This document shows, one piece after another, positions 1-13,327 of a stretch of DNA of 64,000 nucleotides (position 1 is its first letter; every line of letters starts with the position of its first letter). The stretch comes from Bathymodiolus brooksi (Eukaryota; Mollusca; Bivalvia; Mytilida; Modiolidae): assembly GCA_963680875.1 (NCBI GenBank), contig OY804579.1, positions 33,837,804-33,901,803 on the forward strand. Direction: 5' to 3'. A model generated the notes under the pieces. That model was not told the origin of the DNA. It saw nothing but the letters and a program-made list of their open reading frames with translations, and did not search any database. Made by a program: the position numbers and the translations under genes.

Positions 1-3000
1 CAAAACTTATGACCAGTAAAACAGGGTAAAGATTCAACATGTCTAAATAGATGTGACTTACAGGAGCAGGAGAATGTTGACCTACGTGTTGTATACAAAA
101 CTTATGACCAGTAAGACAGGGTATAGATTCAACATGTTTAAATAGATGTGACTTACAGGAGCAGGAGAATGTTGACCTATGTGTTGTATACAAAACTTAT
201 GACCAGTAAGACAGGGTAAAGATTCAACATGTCTACATAGATATGACTTACAGGAGCAGGAGAATGTTGACCTACATGTTGTATACAAAACTTATGACCA
301 GTAAGACAGGGTATAGATTCAACATGTCTACATAAATATGACTTACAGGAGCAGGAGATTGTTGACCTACGTGTTGTATACAAAACTTATGACCAGTAAA
401 ACAAGGTATAGATTCAACATGTCTAAATAGATATGATTTACAGGAGGAGAATGTTGACCTACGTGTTGTATGCAAAACTTATGAACAGTAAGACAGGGTA
501 TAGATTCAACATGTCTAAATAGATATGACTTACAGGAGCAGGAGAATGTTGACCTATGTGTTGTATACAAATCTTAAGACCAGTAAGACAGGGTATAGAT
601 TCAACATGTCTAAATAGATATGACTTACAGGAGCAGGAGAATGTTGACCTACGTGTTGTATACAAAACTTATGACCAGTAAAACAGGGTAAAGATTCAAC
701 ATGTCTAAATAGATATGACTTACAGGAGCAAGAGAATGTTGACCTACGTGTTGTATACAAAACTTATGAACAGTAAAACAGGGTATAGATTCAACATGTC
801 TACATAGATATGACTTACAGGAGCAGGAGAATGTTGACCTACGTGTTGTATACAAAACTTATGACCAGTAAGACAGGGTAAAGATTCAACATGTCTAAAT
901 AGATATGACTTACAGGAGCAGGAGAATGTTGACCTACGTGTGTTGTATACAAAACATATGACCAGTAAAACAGAGTAAAGATTCAACATGTCTACATAGA
1001 CTTACAGGAGCAGGAGAATGTTGACCTACGTGTTGTATACAAAACTTATCACCAGTAAAACAGGGTATAGATTCAACATGTCTACATAGATATGACTTAC
1101 AGGAGCAGGAGAATGTTGACCTACATGTTGTATACAAAACATATGACCAGTAAGACAGGGCATAGATTCAACATGTCTAAATAGATATGACTTACAGGAG
1201 CAGGAGAATGTTGACCTACATGTTGTATACAAAACTTATGACCAGTAAGACAGGGTATAGATTCAACATGTCTACATAGATATGACTTACAGGAGCAGGA
1301 AAATGTTGACCCATGTGTTGTATACAAAACTTATGACCAGTAAAACAGGGTAAAGATTCAACATGTCTAAATAGATGTGACTTACAGGAGCAGGAGAATG
1401 TTGACCTACGTGTTGTATACAAAACTTATGACCAGTAAGACAGGGTATAGATTCAACATGTCTAAATAGATGTGACTTACAGGAGCAGGAGAATGTTGAC
1501 CTATGTGTTGTATACAAAACTTATGACCAGTAAGACAGGGTAAAGATTCAACATGTCTACATAGATATGACTTACAGGAGCAGGAGAATGTTGACCTACA
1601 TGTTGTATACAAAACTTATGACCAGTAAGACAGGGTATAGATTCAACATGTCTACATAAATATGACTTACAGGAGCAGGAGATTGTTGACCTACGTGTTG
1701 TATACAAAACTTATGACCAGTAAAACAAGGTATAGATTCAACATGTCTAAATAGATATGATTTACAGGAGGAGAATGTTGACCTACGTGTTGTATGCAAA
1801 ACTTATGAACAGTAAGACAGGGTATAGATTCAACATGTCTAAATAGATATGACTTACAGGAGCAGGAGAATGTTGACCTATGTGTTGTATACAAATCTTA
1901 AGACCAGTAAGACAGGGTATAGATTCAACATGTCTAAATAGATATGACTTACAGGAGCAGGAGAATGTTGACCTACGTGTTGTATACAAAACTTATGACC
2001 AGTAAAACAGGGTAAAGATTCAACATGTCTACATAGATATGACTTACAGGAGCAAGAGAATGTTGACCTACATGTTGTATAAAAAACTTATGACCAGTAA
2101 AACAGGGTATAGATTCAACATGTCTACATAGATATGACTTACAGGAGCAGGAGAATGTTGACCTACATGTTGTATAGAAAACTTATCACCAGTAAAACAG
2201 GGTATAGATTCAACATGTCTACATAGATATGACTTACAGGAGCAGGAGAATGTTGACCTACATGTTGTATACAAAACATATGACCAGTAAGACAGGGCAT
2301 AGATTCAACATGTCTAAATAGATATGACTTACAGGAGCAGGAGAATGTTGACCTATGTGTTGTGTACAAAACTTATGACCAGTAAAACAGGGTATAGATT
2401 CAACATGTCTACATAGATATGACTTACAGGAGCAGGAGAATATTGACCTACGTGTTGTGTACACAACTTATGACCAGTAAGACAGGGTATAGATTCAACA
2501 TGTCTAAATAGATATGACTTACAGGAGCAGGAGAATGTTGACCTACATGTTGTATACAAAACTTATGACCAGTAAGACAGGGTATAGATTCAACATGTCT
2601 ACATAGATATGACTAACAGGAGCAGGAGAATGTTGACCTATGTGTTGTATACAAAACTTATGACCAGTAAGACAGGGTATAGATTCAACATGTCTAAATA
2701 GATATGACTTACAGGAGCAGGAGAATGTTGACCTACATGTTGTATACAAAACATATGACCAGTAAGACAGGGTATAGATTCAACATGTCTACATAGATAT
2801 GACTTACAGGAGCAGGAGAATGTTGACCTACATGTTGTATACAAAACATATGACCAGTAAGACAGGGCATAGATTCAACATGTCTACATAGATATGACTT
2901 ACAGGAGCAGGAGAATGTTGACCTACGTGTTGTATACAAAACTTATGACCAGTAAGACAGGGTATAGATTCAACATGTCTACATAGATATGACTTACAGG

Positions 3001-6000
3001 AGCAGGAGAATGTTGACCTACGTGTTGTGTACAAAACTTATGACCAGTAAAACAGGGTAAAGATTCAACATGTCTAAATAGATATGACTTACAGGAGCAG
3101 GAGAATGTTGACCTACGTGTTGTGTACAAAACATATGACTAGTAAGACAGGGTATAGATTCAACATGTCTAAATAGATATGACTTACAGGAGCAGGAGAA
3201 TGTTGACCTACGTGTTGTATACAAAACTTATGACCAGTAAGACAGGGTATAGATTCAACATGTCTAAATAGATATGACTTACAGGAGCAGGAGAATGTTG
3301 ACCTACATGTTGTATACAAAACATATGAACAGTAAAACAGGGTATAGATTCAACATGTCTACATAGATATTACTTAGAGGAGCAGGAGAATGTTGACCTA
3401 CGTGTTGTATACAAAACTTATGACCAGTAAGACAGGGTATAGATTCAACATGTCTACATAGATATGACTTACAGGAACAGGAGACTGTTGACCTACATGT
3501 TGTATACAAAACATATGACCAGTAAGACAGGGTATAGATTCAACATGTCTACATAAATATGACTTACAGGAGCAGGAGAATGTTGACCTATATGTTGTAT
3601 ACAAAACATATGACCAGTAAAACAAGGTATAGATTCAACATGTCTAAATAGATATGATTTACAGGAGCAGGAGAATGTTGACCTATGTGTTGTATGCAAA
3701 ACTTATGAACAGTAAGACAGGGTATAGATTCAACATGTCTAAATAGATATGACTTACAGGAGCAGGAGAATGTTGACCTATGTGTTGTGTACAAAACTTA
3801 TGACCAGTAAAACAGGGTATAGATTCAACATGTCTACATAGATATGACTTACAGGAGCAGGAGAATGTTGACCTACGTGTTGTATACAAAACTTATGACC
3901 AGTAAGACAGGGTATAGATTCAACATGTCTACATAGATATGACTTACAGGAGCAGGAGAATGTTGACCTACATGTTGTGTACAAAACTTATGACCAGTAA
4001 AACAGGGTAAAGATTCAACATGTCTAAATAGATATGACTTACAGGAGCAGGAGAATGTTGACCTACGTGTTGTGTACAAAACATATGACTAGTAAGACAG
4101 GGTATAGATTCAACATGTCTAAATAGATATGACTTACAGGAGCAGGAGAATGTTGACCTACGTGTTGTATACAAAACTTATGACCAGTAAGACAGGGTAT
4201 AGATTCAACATGTCTAAATAGATATGACTTACAGGAGCAGGAGAATGTTGACCTACATGTTGTATACAAAACTTATGAACAGTAAAACAGGGTATAGATT
4301 CAACATGTCTACATATATATTACTTAGAGGAGCAGGAGAATGTTGACCTACATGTTGTATACAAAACTTATGACCAGTAAGACAGGGTATAGATTCAACA
4401 TGTCTACATAGATATGACTTACAGGAGCAGGAGAATGTTGACCTACATGTTGTATACAAAACATATGACCAGTAAGACAGGGTATAGATTCAACATGTCT
4501 ACATAAATATGACTTACAGGAGCAGGAGAATGTTGACCTACGTGTTGTATACAAAACATATGACCAGTAAAACAAGGTATAGATTCAACATGTCTAAATA
4601 GATATGATTTACAGGAGCAGGAGAATGTTGACCTATGTGTTGTATGCAAAACTTATGAACAGTAAGACAGGGTATAGATTCAACATGTCTAAATAGATAT
4701 GACTTACAGGAGCAGGAGAATGTTGACCTATGTGTTGTGTACAAAACTTATGACCAGTAAAACAGGGTATAGATTCAACATGTCTACATAGATATGACTT
4801 ACAGGAGCAGGAGAATGTTGACCTACGTGTTGTATACAAAACTTATGACCAGTAAGACAGGGAATAGATTCAACATGTCTACATAGATATGACTTACAGG
4901 AGCAGGAGAATGTTGACCTACGTGTTGTATACAAAACTTATGACCAGTAAGACAGGGTATAGATTCAACATGTCTACATAGATATGACTTACAGGAGCAG
5001 GAGAATGTTGACCTACGTGTTGTGAACAAAACATATGACTAGTAAGACAGGGTATAGATTCAATATGTCTAAATAGATATGATTTACAGGAGCAGGAGAA
5101 TGTTGACCTACGTGTTGTATACAAAACTTATGACCAGTAAGACAGGGTATAGATTCAACATGTCTAAATAGATATGACTTACAGGAGCAGGAGAATGTTG
5201 ACCTACATGTTGTATACAAAACTTATGAACAGTAAAACAGGGTATAAATTCAACATGTCTAAATAGATATGACTTACAGGAGCAGGAGAATGTTGACCTA
5301 CGTGTTGTATACAAAACTTTTGACCAGTAAGACAGGGTAAAGATTCAACATGTCTACATAGATATGACTTACAGGAGCAGGAGAATGTTGACCTACGTGT
5401 TGTATACAAAACTTATGACCAGTAAGACAGGGAATAGATTCAACATATCTACATAAATATGACTTACAGGAGCAGGAGAATGTTGACCTACGTGTTGTAT
5501 ACAAAACATATGACCAGTAAAACAAGGTATAGATTCAACATGTCTAAATAGATATGATTTACAGGAGCAGGAGAATGTTGACCTATGTGTTGTATGCAAA
5601 ACTTATGAACAGTAAGACAGGGTATAGATTCAACATGTCTAAATAGATATGACTTACAGGAGCAGGAGAATGTTGACCTATGTGTTGTGTACAAAACTTA
5701 TGACCAGTAAAACAGGGTATAGATTCAACATGTCTACATAGATATGACTTACAGGAGCAGGAGAATGTTGACCTACGTGTTGTGTACACAACTTATGACC
5801 AGTAAGACAGGGTATAGATTCAACATGTCTACATAGATATGACTTACAGGAGCAGGAGAATGTTGACCTACATGTTGTATACAAAACTTATGACCAGTAA
5901 GACAGGGTATAGATTCAACATGTCTACATAAATATGACTTACAGGAGCAGGAGAATGTTGACCTACGTGTTGTATACAAAACTTATGACCAGTAAAACAA

Positions 6001-9000
6001 GGTATAGATTCAACATGTCTAAATAGATATGATTTACAGGAGCAGGAGAAGGTTGACCTACGTGTTGTATGCAAAACTTATGAACAGTAAGACAGGGTAT
6101 AGATTCAACATGTCTAAATAGATATGTCTTACAGGAGCAGGAGAATGTTGACCTATGTGTTGTGCACAAAACTTATGACCAGTAAAACAGGGTATAGATT
6201 CAACATGTCTACATAGATATGACTTACAGGAGCAGGAGAATGTTGACCTATGTGTTGTGTACAAAACTTATGACCAGTAAGACAGGGTATAGATTCAACA
6301 TGTCTAAATAGATATGACTTACAGGAGCATGAGAATGTTGACCTACATGTTGTATACAAAACTTATGAACAGTAAAACAGGGTATAGATTCAACATGTCT
6401 AAATAGATATGACTTACAGGAGGAGGAGAATGTTGACCTACATGTTGTATACAAAACTTATGACCAGTAAGACAGGGTATAGATTCAACATGCCTACATA
6501 GATATGACTTACAGGAGCAGGAGAATGTTGACCTATGTGTTGTATACAAAACTTATGACCAGTAAGACAGGGTAAAGATTCAACATGTCTAAATAGATAT
6601 GACTTACAGGAGCAGGAGAATGTTGACCTACATGTTGTATACAAAACATATGAACAGTAAAACAGGGTATAGATTCAACATGTCTACATAGATATTACTT
6701 AGAGGAGCAGGAGAATGTTGACCTACGTGTTGTATACAAAACTTATGACCAGTAAGACAGGGTATAGATTCAACATGTCTACATAGATATGACTTACAGG
6801 AACAGGAGACTGTTGACCTACATGTTGTATACAAAACATATGACCAGTAAGACAGGGTATAGATTCAACATGTCTACATAAATATGACTTACAGGAGCAG
6901 GAGAATGTTGACCTACATGTTGTATACAAAACATATGACCAGTAAAACAAGGTATAGATTCAACATGTCTAAATAGATATGATTTACAGGAGCAGGAGAA
7001 TGTTGACCTATGTGTTGTATGCAAAACTTATGAACAGTAAGACAGGGTATAGATTCAACATGTCTAAATAGATATGACTTACAGGAGCAGGAGAATGTTG
7101 ACCTATGTGTTGTGTACAAAACTTATGACCAGTAAAACAGGGTATAGATTCAACATGTCTACATAGATATGACTTACAGGAGCAGGAGAATGTTGACCTA
7201 CGTGTTGTATACAAAACTTATGACCAGTAAGACAGGGTATAGATTCAACATGTCTACATAGATATGACTTACAGGAGCAGGAGAATGTTGACCTACATGT
7301 TGTGTACAAAACTTATGACCAGTAAAACAGGGTAAAGATTCAACATGTCTAAATAGATATGACTTACAGGAGCAGGAGAATGTTGACCTACGTGTTGTGT
7401 ACAAAACATATGACTAGTAAGACAGGGTATAGATTCAACATGTCTAAATAGATATGACTTACAGGAGCAGGAGAATGTTGACCTACGTGTTGTATACAAA
7501 ACTTATGACCAGTAAGACAGGGTATAGATTCAACATGTCTAAATAGATATGACTTACAGGAGCAGGAGAATGTTGACCTACATGTTGTATACAAAACTTA
7601 TGAACAGTAAAACAGGGTATAGATTCAACATGTCTACATATATATTACTTAGAGGAGCAGGAGAATGTTGACCTACATGTTGTATACAAAACTTATGACC
7701 AGTAAGACAGGGTATAGATTCAACATGTCTACATAGATATGACTTACAGGAGCAGGAGAATGTTGACCTACATGTTGTATACAAAACATATGACCAGTAA
7801 GACAGGGTATAGATTCAACATGTCTACATAAATATGACTTACAGGAGCAGGAGAATGTTGACCTACGTGTTGTATACAAAACATATGACCAGTAAAACAA
7901 GGTATAGATTCAACATGTCTAAATAGATATGATTTACAGGAGCAGGAGAATGTTGACCTATGTGTTGTATGCAAAACTTATGAACAGTAAGACAGGGTAT
8001 AGATTCAACATGTCTAAATAGATATGACTTACAGGAGCAGGAGAATGTTGACCTATGTGTTGTGTACAAAACTTATGACCAGTAAAACAGGGTATAGATT
8101 CAACATGTCTACATAGATATGACTTACAGGAGCAGGAGAATGTTGACCTACGTGTTGTATACAAAACTTATGACCAGTAAGACAGGGAATAGATTCAACA
8201 TGTCTACATAGATATGACTTACAGGAGCAGGAGAATGTTGACCTACGTGTTGTATACAAAACTTATGACCAGTAAGACAGGGTATAGATTCAACATGTCT
8301 ACATAGATATGACTTACAGGAGCAGGAGAATGTTGACCTACGTGTTGTGAACAAAACATATGACTAGTAAGACAGGGTATAGATTCAATATGTCTAAATA
8401 GATATGATTTACAGGAGCAGGAGAATGTTGACCTACGTGTTGTATACAAAACTTATGACCAGTAAGACAGGGTATAGATTCAACATGTCTAAATAGATAT
8501 GACTTACAGGAGCAGGAGAATGTTGACCTACATGTTGTATACAAAACTTATGAACAGTAAAACAGGGTATAAATTCAACATGTCTAAATAGATATGACTT
8601 ACAGGAGCAGGAGAATGTTGACCTACGTGTTGTATACAAAACTTTTGACCAGTAAGACAGGGTAAAGATTCAACATGTCTACATAGATATGACTTACAGG
8701 AGCAGGAGAATGTTGACCTACGTGTTGTATACAAAACTTATGACCAGTAAGACAGGGAATAGATTCAACATATCTACATAAATATGACTTACAGGAGCAG
8801 GAGAATGTTGACCTACGTGTTGTATACAAAACATATGACCAGTAAAACAAGGTATAGATTCAACATGTCTAAATAGATATGATTTACAGGAGCAGGAGAA
8901 TGTTGACCTATGTGTTGTATGCAAAACTTATGAACAGTAAGACAGGGTATAGATTCAACATGTCTAAATAGATATGACTTACAGGAGCAGGAGAATGTTG

Positions 9001-12000
9001 ACCTATGTGTTGTGTACAAAACTTATGACCAGTAAAACAGGGTATAGATTCAACATGTCTACATAGATATGACTTACAGGAGCAGGAGAATGTTGACCTA
9101 CGTGTTGTGTACACAACTTATGACCAGTAAGACAGGGTATAGATTCAACATGTCTACATAGATATGACTTACAGGAGCAGGAGAATGTTGACCTACATGT
9201 TGTATACAAAACTTATGACCAGTAAGACAGGGTATAGATTCAACATGTCTACATAAATATGACTTACAGGAGCAGGAGAATGTTGACCTACGTGTTGTAT
9301 ACAAAACTTATGACCAGTAAAACAAGGTATAGATTCAACATGTCTAAATAGATATGATTTACAGGAGCAGGAGAAGGTTGACCTACGTGTTGTATGCAAA
9401 ACTTATGAACAGTAAGACAGGGTATAGATTCAACATGTCTAAATAGATATGTCTTACAGGAGCAGGAGAATGTTGACCTATGTGTTGTGCACAAAACTTA
9501 TGACCAGTAAAACAGGGTATAGATTCAACATGTCTACATAGATATGACTTACAGGAGCAGGAGAATGTTGACCTATGTGTTGTGTACAAAACTTATGACC
9601 AGTAAGACAGGGTATAGATTCAACATGTCTAAATAGATATGACTTACAGGAGCATGAGAATGTTGACCTACATGTTGTATACAAAACTTATGAACAGTAA
9701 AACAGGGTATAGATTCAACATGTCTAAATAGATATGACTTACAGGAGGAGGAGAATGTTGACCTACATGTTGTATACAAAACTTATGACCAGTAAGACAG
9801 GGTATAGATTCAACATGCCTACATAGATATGACTTACAGGAGCAGGAGAATGTTGACCTATGTGTTGTATACAAAACTTATGACCAGTAAGACAGGGTAA
9901 AGATTCAACATGTCTAAATAGATATGACTTACAGGAGCAGGAGAATGTTGACCTATGTGTTGTGTACAAAACATATGACCAGTAAGACAGGGTATAGATT
10001 CAACATGTCTAAATAGATATGACTTACAGGAGCAGGAGAATGTTGACCTATGTGTTGTATACAAAACTTATGACCAGTAAGACAGGGTATAGATTTAACA
10101 TGTCTAAATAGATATGACTTACAGGAGCAGGAGAATGTTGACCTACATGTTGTATACAAAACTTATGAACAGTAAAACAGGGTATAGATTTAACATGTCT
10201 AAATAGATATGACTTACAGGAGCAGGAGAATGTTGACCTACATGTTGTATACAAAACTTATGACCAGTAAGACAGGGTATAGATTCAACATGTCTACATA
10301 GATATGACTTACAGGAGCAGGAGAATGTTGACCTACATGTTGTATACAAAACTTATGACCAGTAAGACAAGGCATAGATTCAACATATCTACATAGATAT
10401 GACTTACAGGAGCAGGAGAATGTTGACCTACATGTTGTATACAAAACTTATGACCAGTAAAACAGGGTATAGATTCAACATGTCTAAATAGATATGACTT
10501 ACAGGAGCAGGAGAATGTTGACCTACATGTTGTATACAAAACTTATGACCAGTAAGACAGGGTATAGATTCAACATGTCTAAATAGATATGACTTACAGG
10601 AGCAGGAGAATGTTGACCTACGTGTTGTATACAAAACATATGACCAGTAAAACAAGGTATAGATTCAACATGTCTAAATAGATATGATTTACAGGAGCAG
10701 GAGAATGTTGACCTATGTGTTGTATACAAAACTTATGACCAGTAAGACACTGTATAGATTCAACATGTCTAAATAGATATGACTTACAGGAGCAGGAGAA
10801 TGTTGACCTACATGTTGTATACAAAACATATGACCAGTAAGACAGGGTATAGATTCAACATGTCTAAATAGATATGACTTACAGGAGCAGGAGAATGTTG
10901 ACCTACGTGTTGTATACAAAACTTATGACCAGTAAGACAGGGTATAGATTCAACATGTCTACATAGATATGACTTACAGGAGCAGGAGAATGTTGACCTA
11001 CATGTTGTATACAAAACTTATGACCAGTAAGACAGGGTATAGATTCAACATGTCTACATAGATATGACTTACAGGAGCAGGAGAATGTTGACCTACGTGT
11101 TGTATACAGAACATATGACCAGTAAAACAGGGTATAGATTCAACATGTCTACATAGATATGACTTACAGGAGCAGGAGAATGTTGACCTACGTGTTGTAT
11201 ACAAAACTTATGACCAGTAAGACAGGGTATAGATTCAACATGTCTAAATAGATATGACTTACAGGAGCAGGAGAATGTTGACCTACGTGTTGTATACAAA
11301 ACTTATGACCAGTAAAACAGGGTATAGATTCAACATGTCTACATAGATATGACTTACAGGAGCAGGAGAATGTTGACCTACGTGTTGTATACAAAACTTA
11401 TGACCAGTAAGACAGGGAATAGATTCAACATGTCTACATAGATATGACTTACAGGAGCAGGAAAATGTTGACCTATGTGTTGTATACAAAACTTATGACC
11501 AGTAAGACAGGGTATAGATTCAACATGTCTAAATAGATATGACTTACAGGAGCAGGAGAATGTTGACCTACGTGTTGTATACAAAACTTATGACCAGTAA
11601 GACAGGGTATAGATTCAACATGTCTACATAGATATGACTTACAGGAGCAGGAGAATGTTGACCTACGTGTTGTATACAAAACTTATGAACAGTAAAACAG
11701 GGTATAGATTCAACATGTCTAAATAGATATGACTTACAGGAGCAGGAGAATGTTGACCTACGTGTTGTATACAAAACTTTTGACCAGTAAGACAGGGTAA
11801 AGATTCAACATGTCTACATAGATATGACTTACAGGAGCAGGAGAATGTTGACCTACGTGTTGTATACAAAACATATGACCAGTAAGACAGGGTATAGATT
11901 CAACATATCTACATAGATATGACTTACAGGAGCAGGAGAATGTTGACCTACGTGTTGTATACAAAACTTATCACCAGTAAAACAGGGTAAAGATTCATCA

Positions 12001-13290
12001 TGTCTACATAGATATGACTTACAGGAGCAGGAGAATGTTGACCTACGTGTTGTATACAAAACTTATGACCAGTAAGACAGGGAATAGATTCAACATGTCT
12101 ACATAGATATGACTTACAGGAGCAGGAGAATGTTGACCTACGTGTTGTATACAAAACTTATGACCAGTAAGACAGGGTATAGATTCAACATGTCTAAATA
12201 GATATGACTTACAGGAGCAGGAGAATGTTGACCTACGTGTTGTATACAAAACTTATGACCAGTAAGACAGGGTATAGATTCAACATGTCTACATAGATAT
12301 GACTTACAGGAGCAGGAGAATGTTGACCTACGTGTTGTATACAAAACTTATGAACAGTAAAACAGGGTATAGATTCAACATGTCTAAATAGATATGACTT
12401 ACAGGAGCAGGAGAATGTTGACCTACATGTTGTATACAAAACTTTTGACCAGTAAGACAGGGTAAAGATTCAACATGTCTACATAGATATGACTTACAGG
12501 AGCAGGAGAATGTTGACCTACGTGTTGTATACAAAACTTATGACCAGTAAGACAGGGTATAGATTCAACATGTCTAAATAGATATGACTTACAGGAGCAG
12601 GAGAATGTTGACCTACGTATTGTATACAAAACATATGACCAGTAAGACAGGGCATAGATTCAACATGTCTATATAGATATGACTTACAGGAGCAGGAGAA
12701 TGTTGACCTACATGTTGCATACAAAACTTATGACCAGTAAGACAGGGTAAAGATTCAACATGTCTACATAGATATGACTTACAGGAGCAGGAGAATGTTG
12801 ACCTACATGTTGTATACAAAACTTATGACCAGTAAGACAGGGTAAAGATTCAACATGTCTACATAGATATGACTTACAGGAGCAGGAGAATGTTGACCTA
12901 CATGTTGCATACAAAACTTATGACCAGTAAGACAGGGTATAGATTCAACATGTCTACATAGATATGACTTACAGGAGCAGGAGAATGTTGACCTACGTGT
13001 TGTATACAAAACTTATGACCAGTAAAACAGGGTAAAGATTCAACATGTCTACATAGATATGACTTACAGGAGCAGGAGAATGTTGACCTACGTGTTGTAT
13101 ACAAAACTTATGACCAGTAAGACAGGGTATAGATTCAACATGTCTACATAGATATGACTTACAGGAGCAGGAGAATGTTGACCTACGTGTTGTATACAAA
13201 ACTTATGAACAGTAAAACAGGGTAAAGATTCAACATGTCTACATAGATATGACTTACAGGAGCAGGAGAATGTTGACCTACGTGTTGTAT
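1..13290 (-). repeat. 95-bp tandem array (about 140 copies) in EXOC7 intron 7, overlapping the end of exon 7
   Basis: A near-uniform 95-bp unit runs from the left edge to 13290. Read on the minus strand, each unit is ATACAACACGTAGGTCAACA continuing to TCTCCTGCTCCT (33 nt identical to the end of EXOC7 exon 7), then GTAAGT and 62 nt of intron. Most variation is single-base. Deviations include a unit of about 92 bp near 430-460 and a shortened one near 995. Higher-order structure is visible: 1324, 950 (10 units), 3325 (35 units) and 665 bp (7 units). Overlapping ORFs of 67-81 codons on the minus strand are by-products of the repeat. The array is longer than the window shows. Confidence 0.97.
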
Positions 13291-13327
13291 TGATGTCCCA
13301 CTGGCTGACTTTAAATGTTCTCTTAAC
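13258..13327 (-). CDS. EXOC7: EXOC7 coding exon 7; its 3' end is the seed of the 95-bp array
   Basis: 70 bp, acceptor TTATAG, donor GTAAGT. It encodes [20 protein letters not shown] then PAP, corresponding to vertebrate GLKEHFHKSSSSSG and YSPA. The last 33 nt ([11 protein letters not shown]) plus the donor recur in every unit of the array that fills the rest of the window to the left. In mammals the coding region just after this point is alternatively spliced. The next exon is outside the window. Confidence 0.9.

Noticed and set aside
1..13290. Dozens of overlapping 67-81-codon ORFs on the minus strand as a gene family
   Set aside because: They recur every 95 bp in shifting frames, share the exon 7 end and splice donor, and end at the same stop. 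They are by-products of the array.
1..13290. CRISPR array or centromeric satellite
   Set aside because: There are no variable spacers, the organism is eukaryotic, and the unit contains exon sequence of EXOC7 inside that gene's intron.
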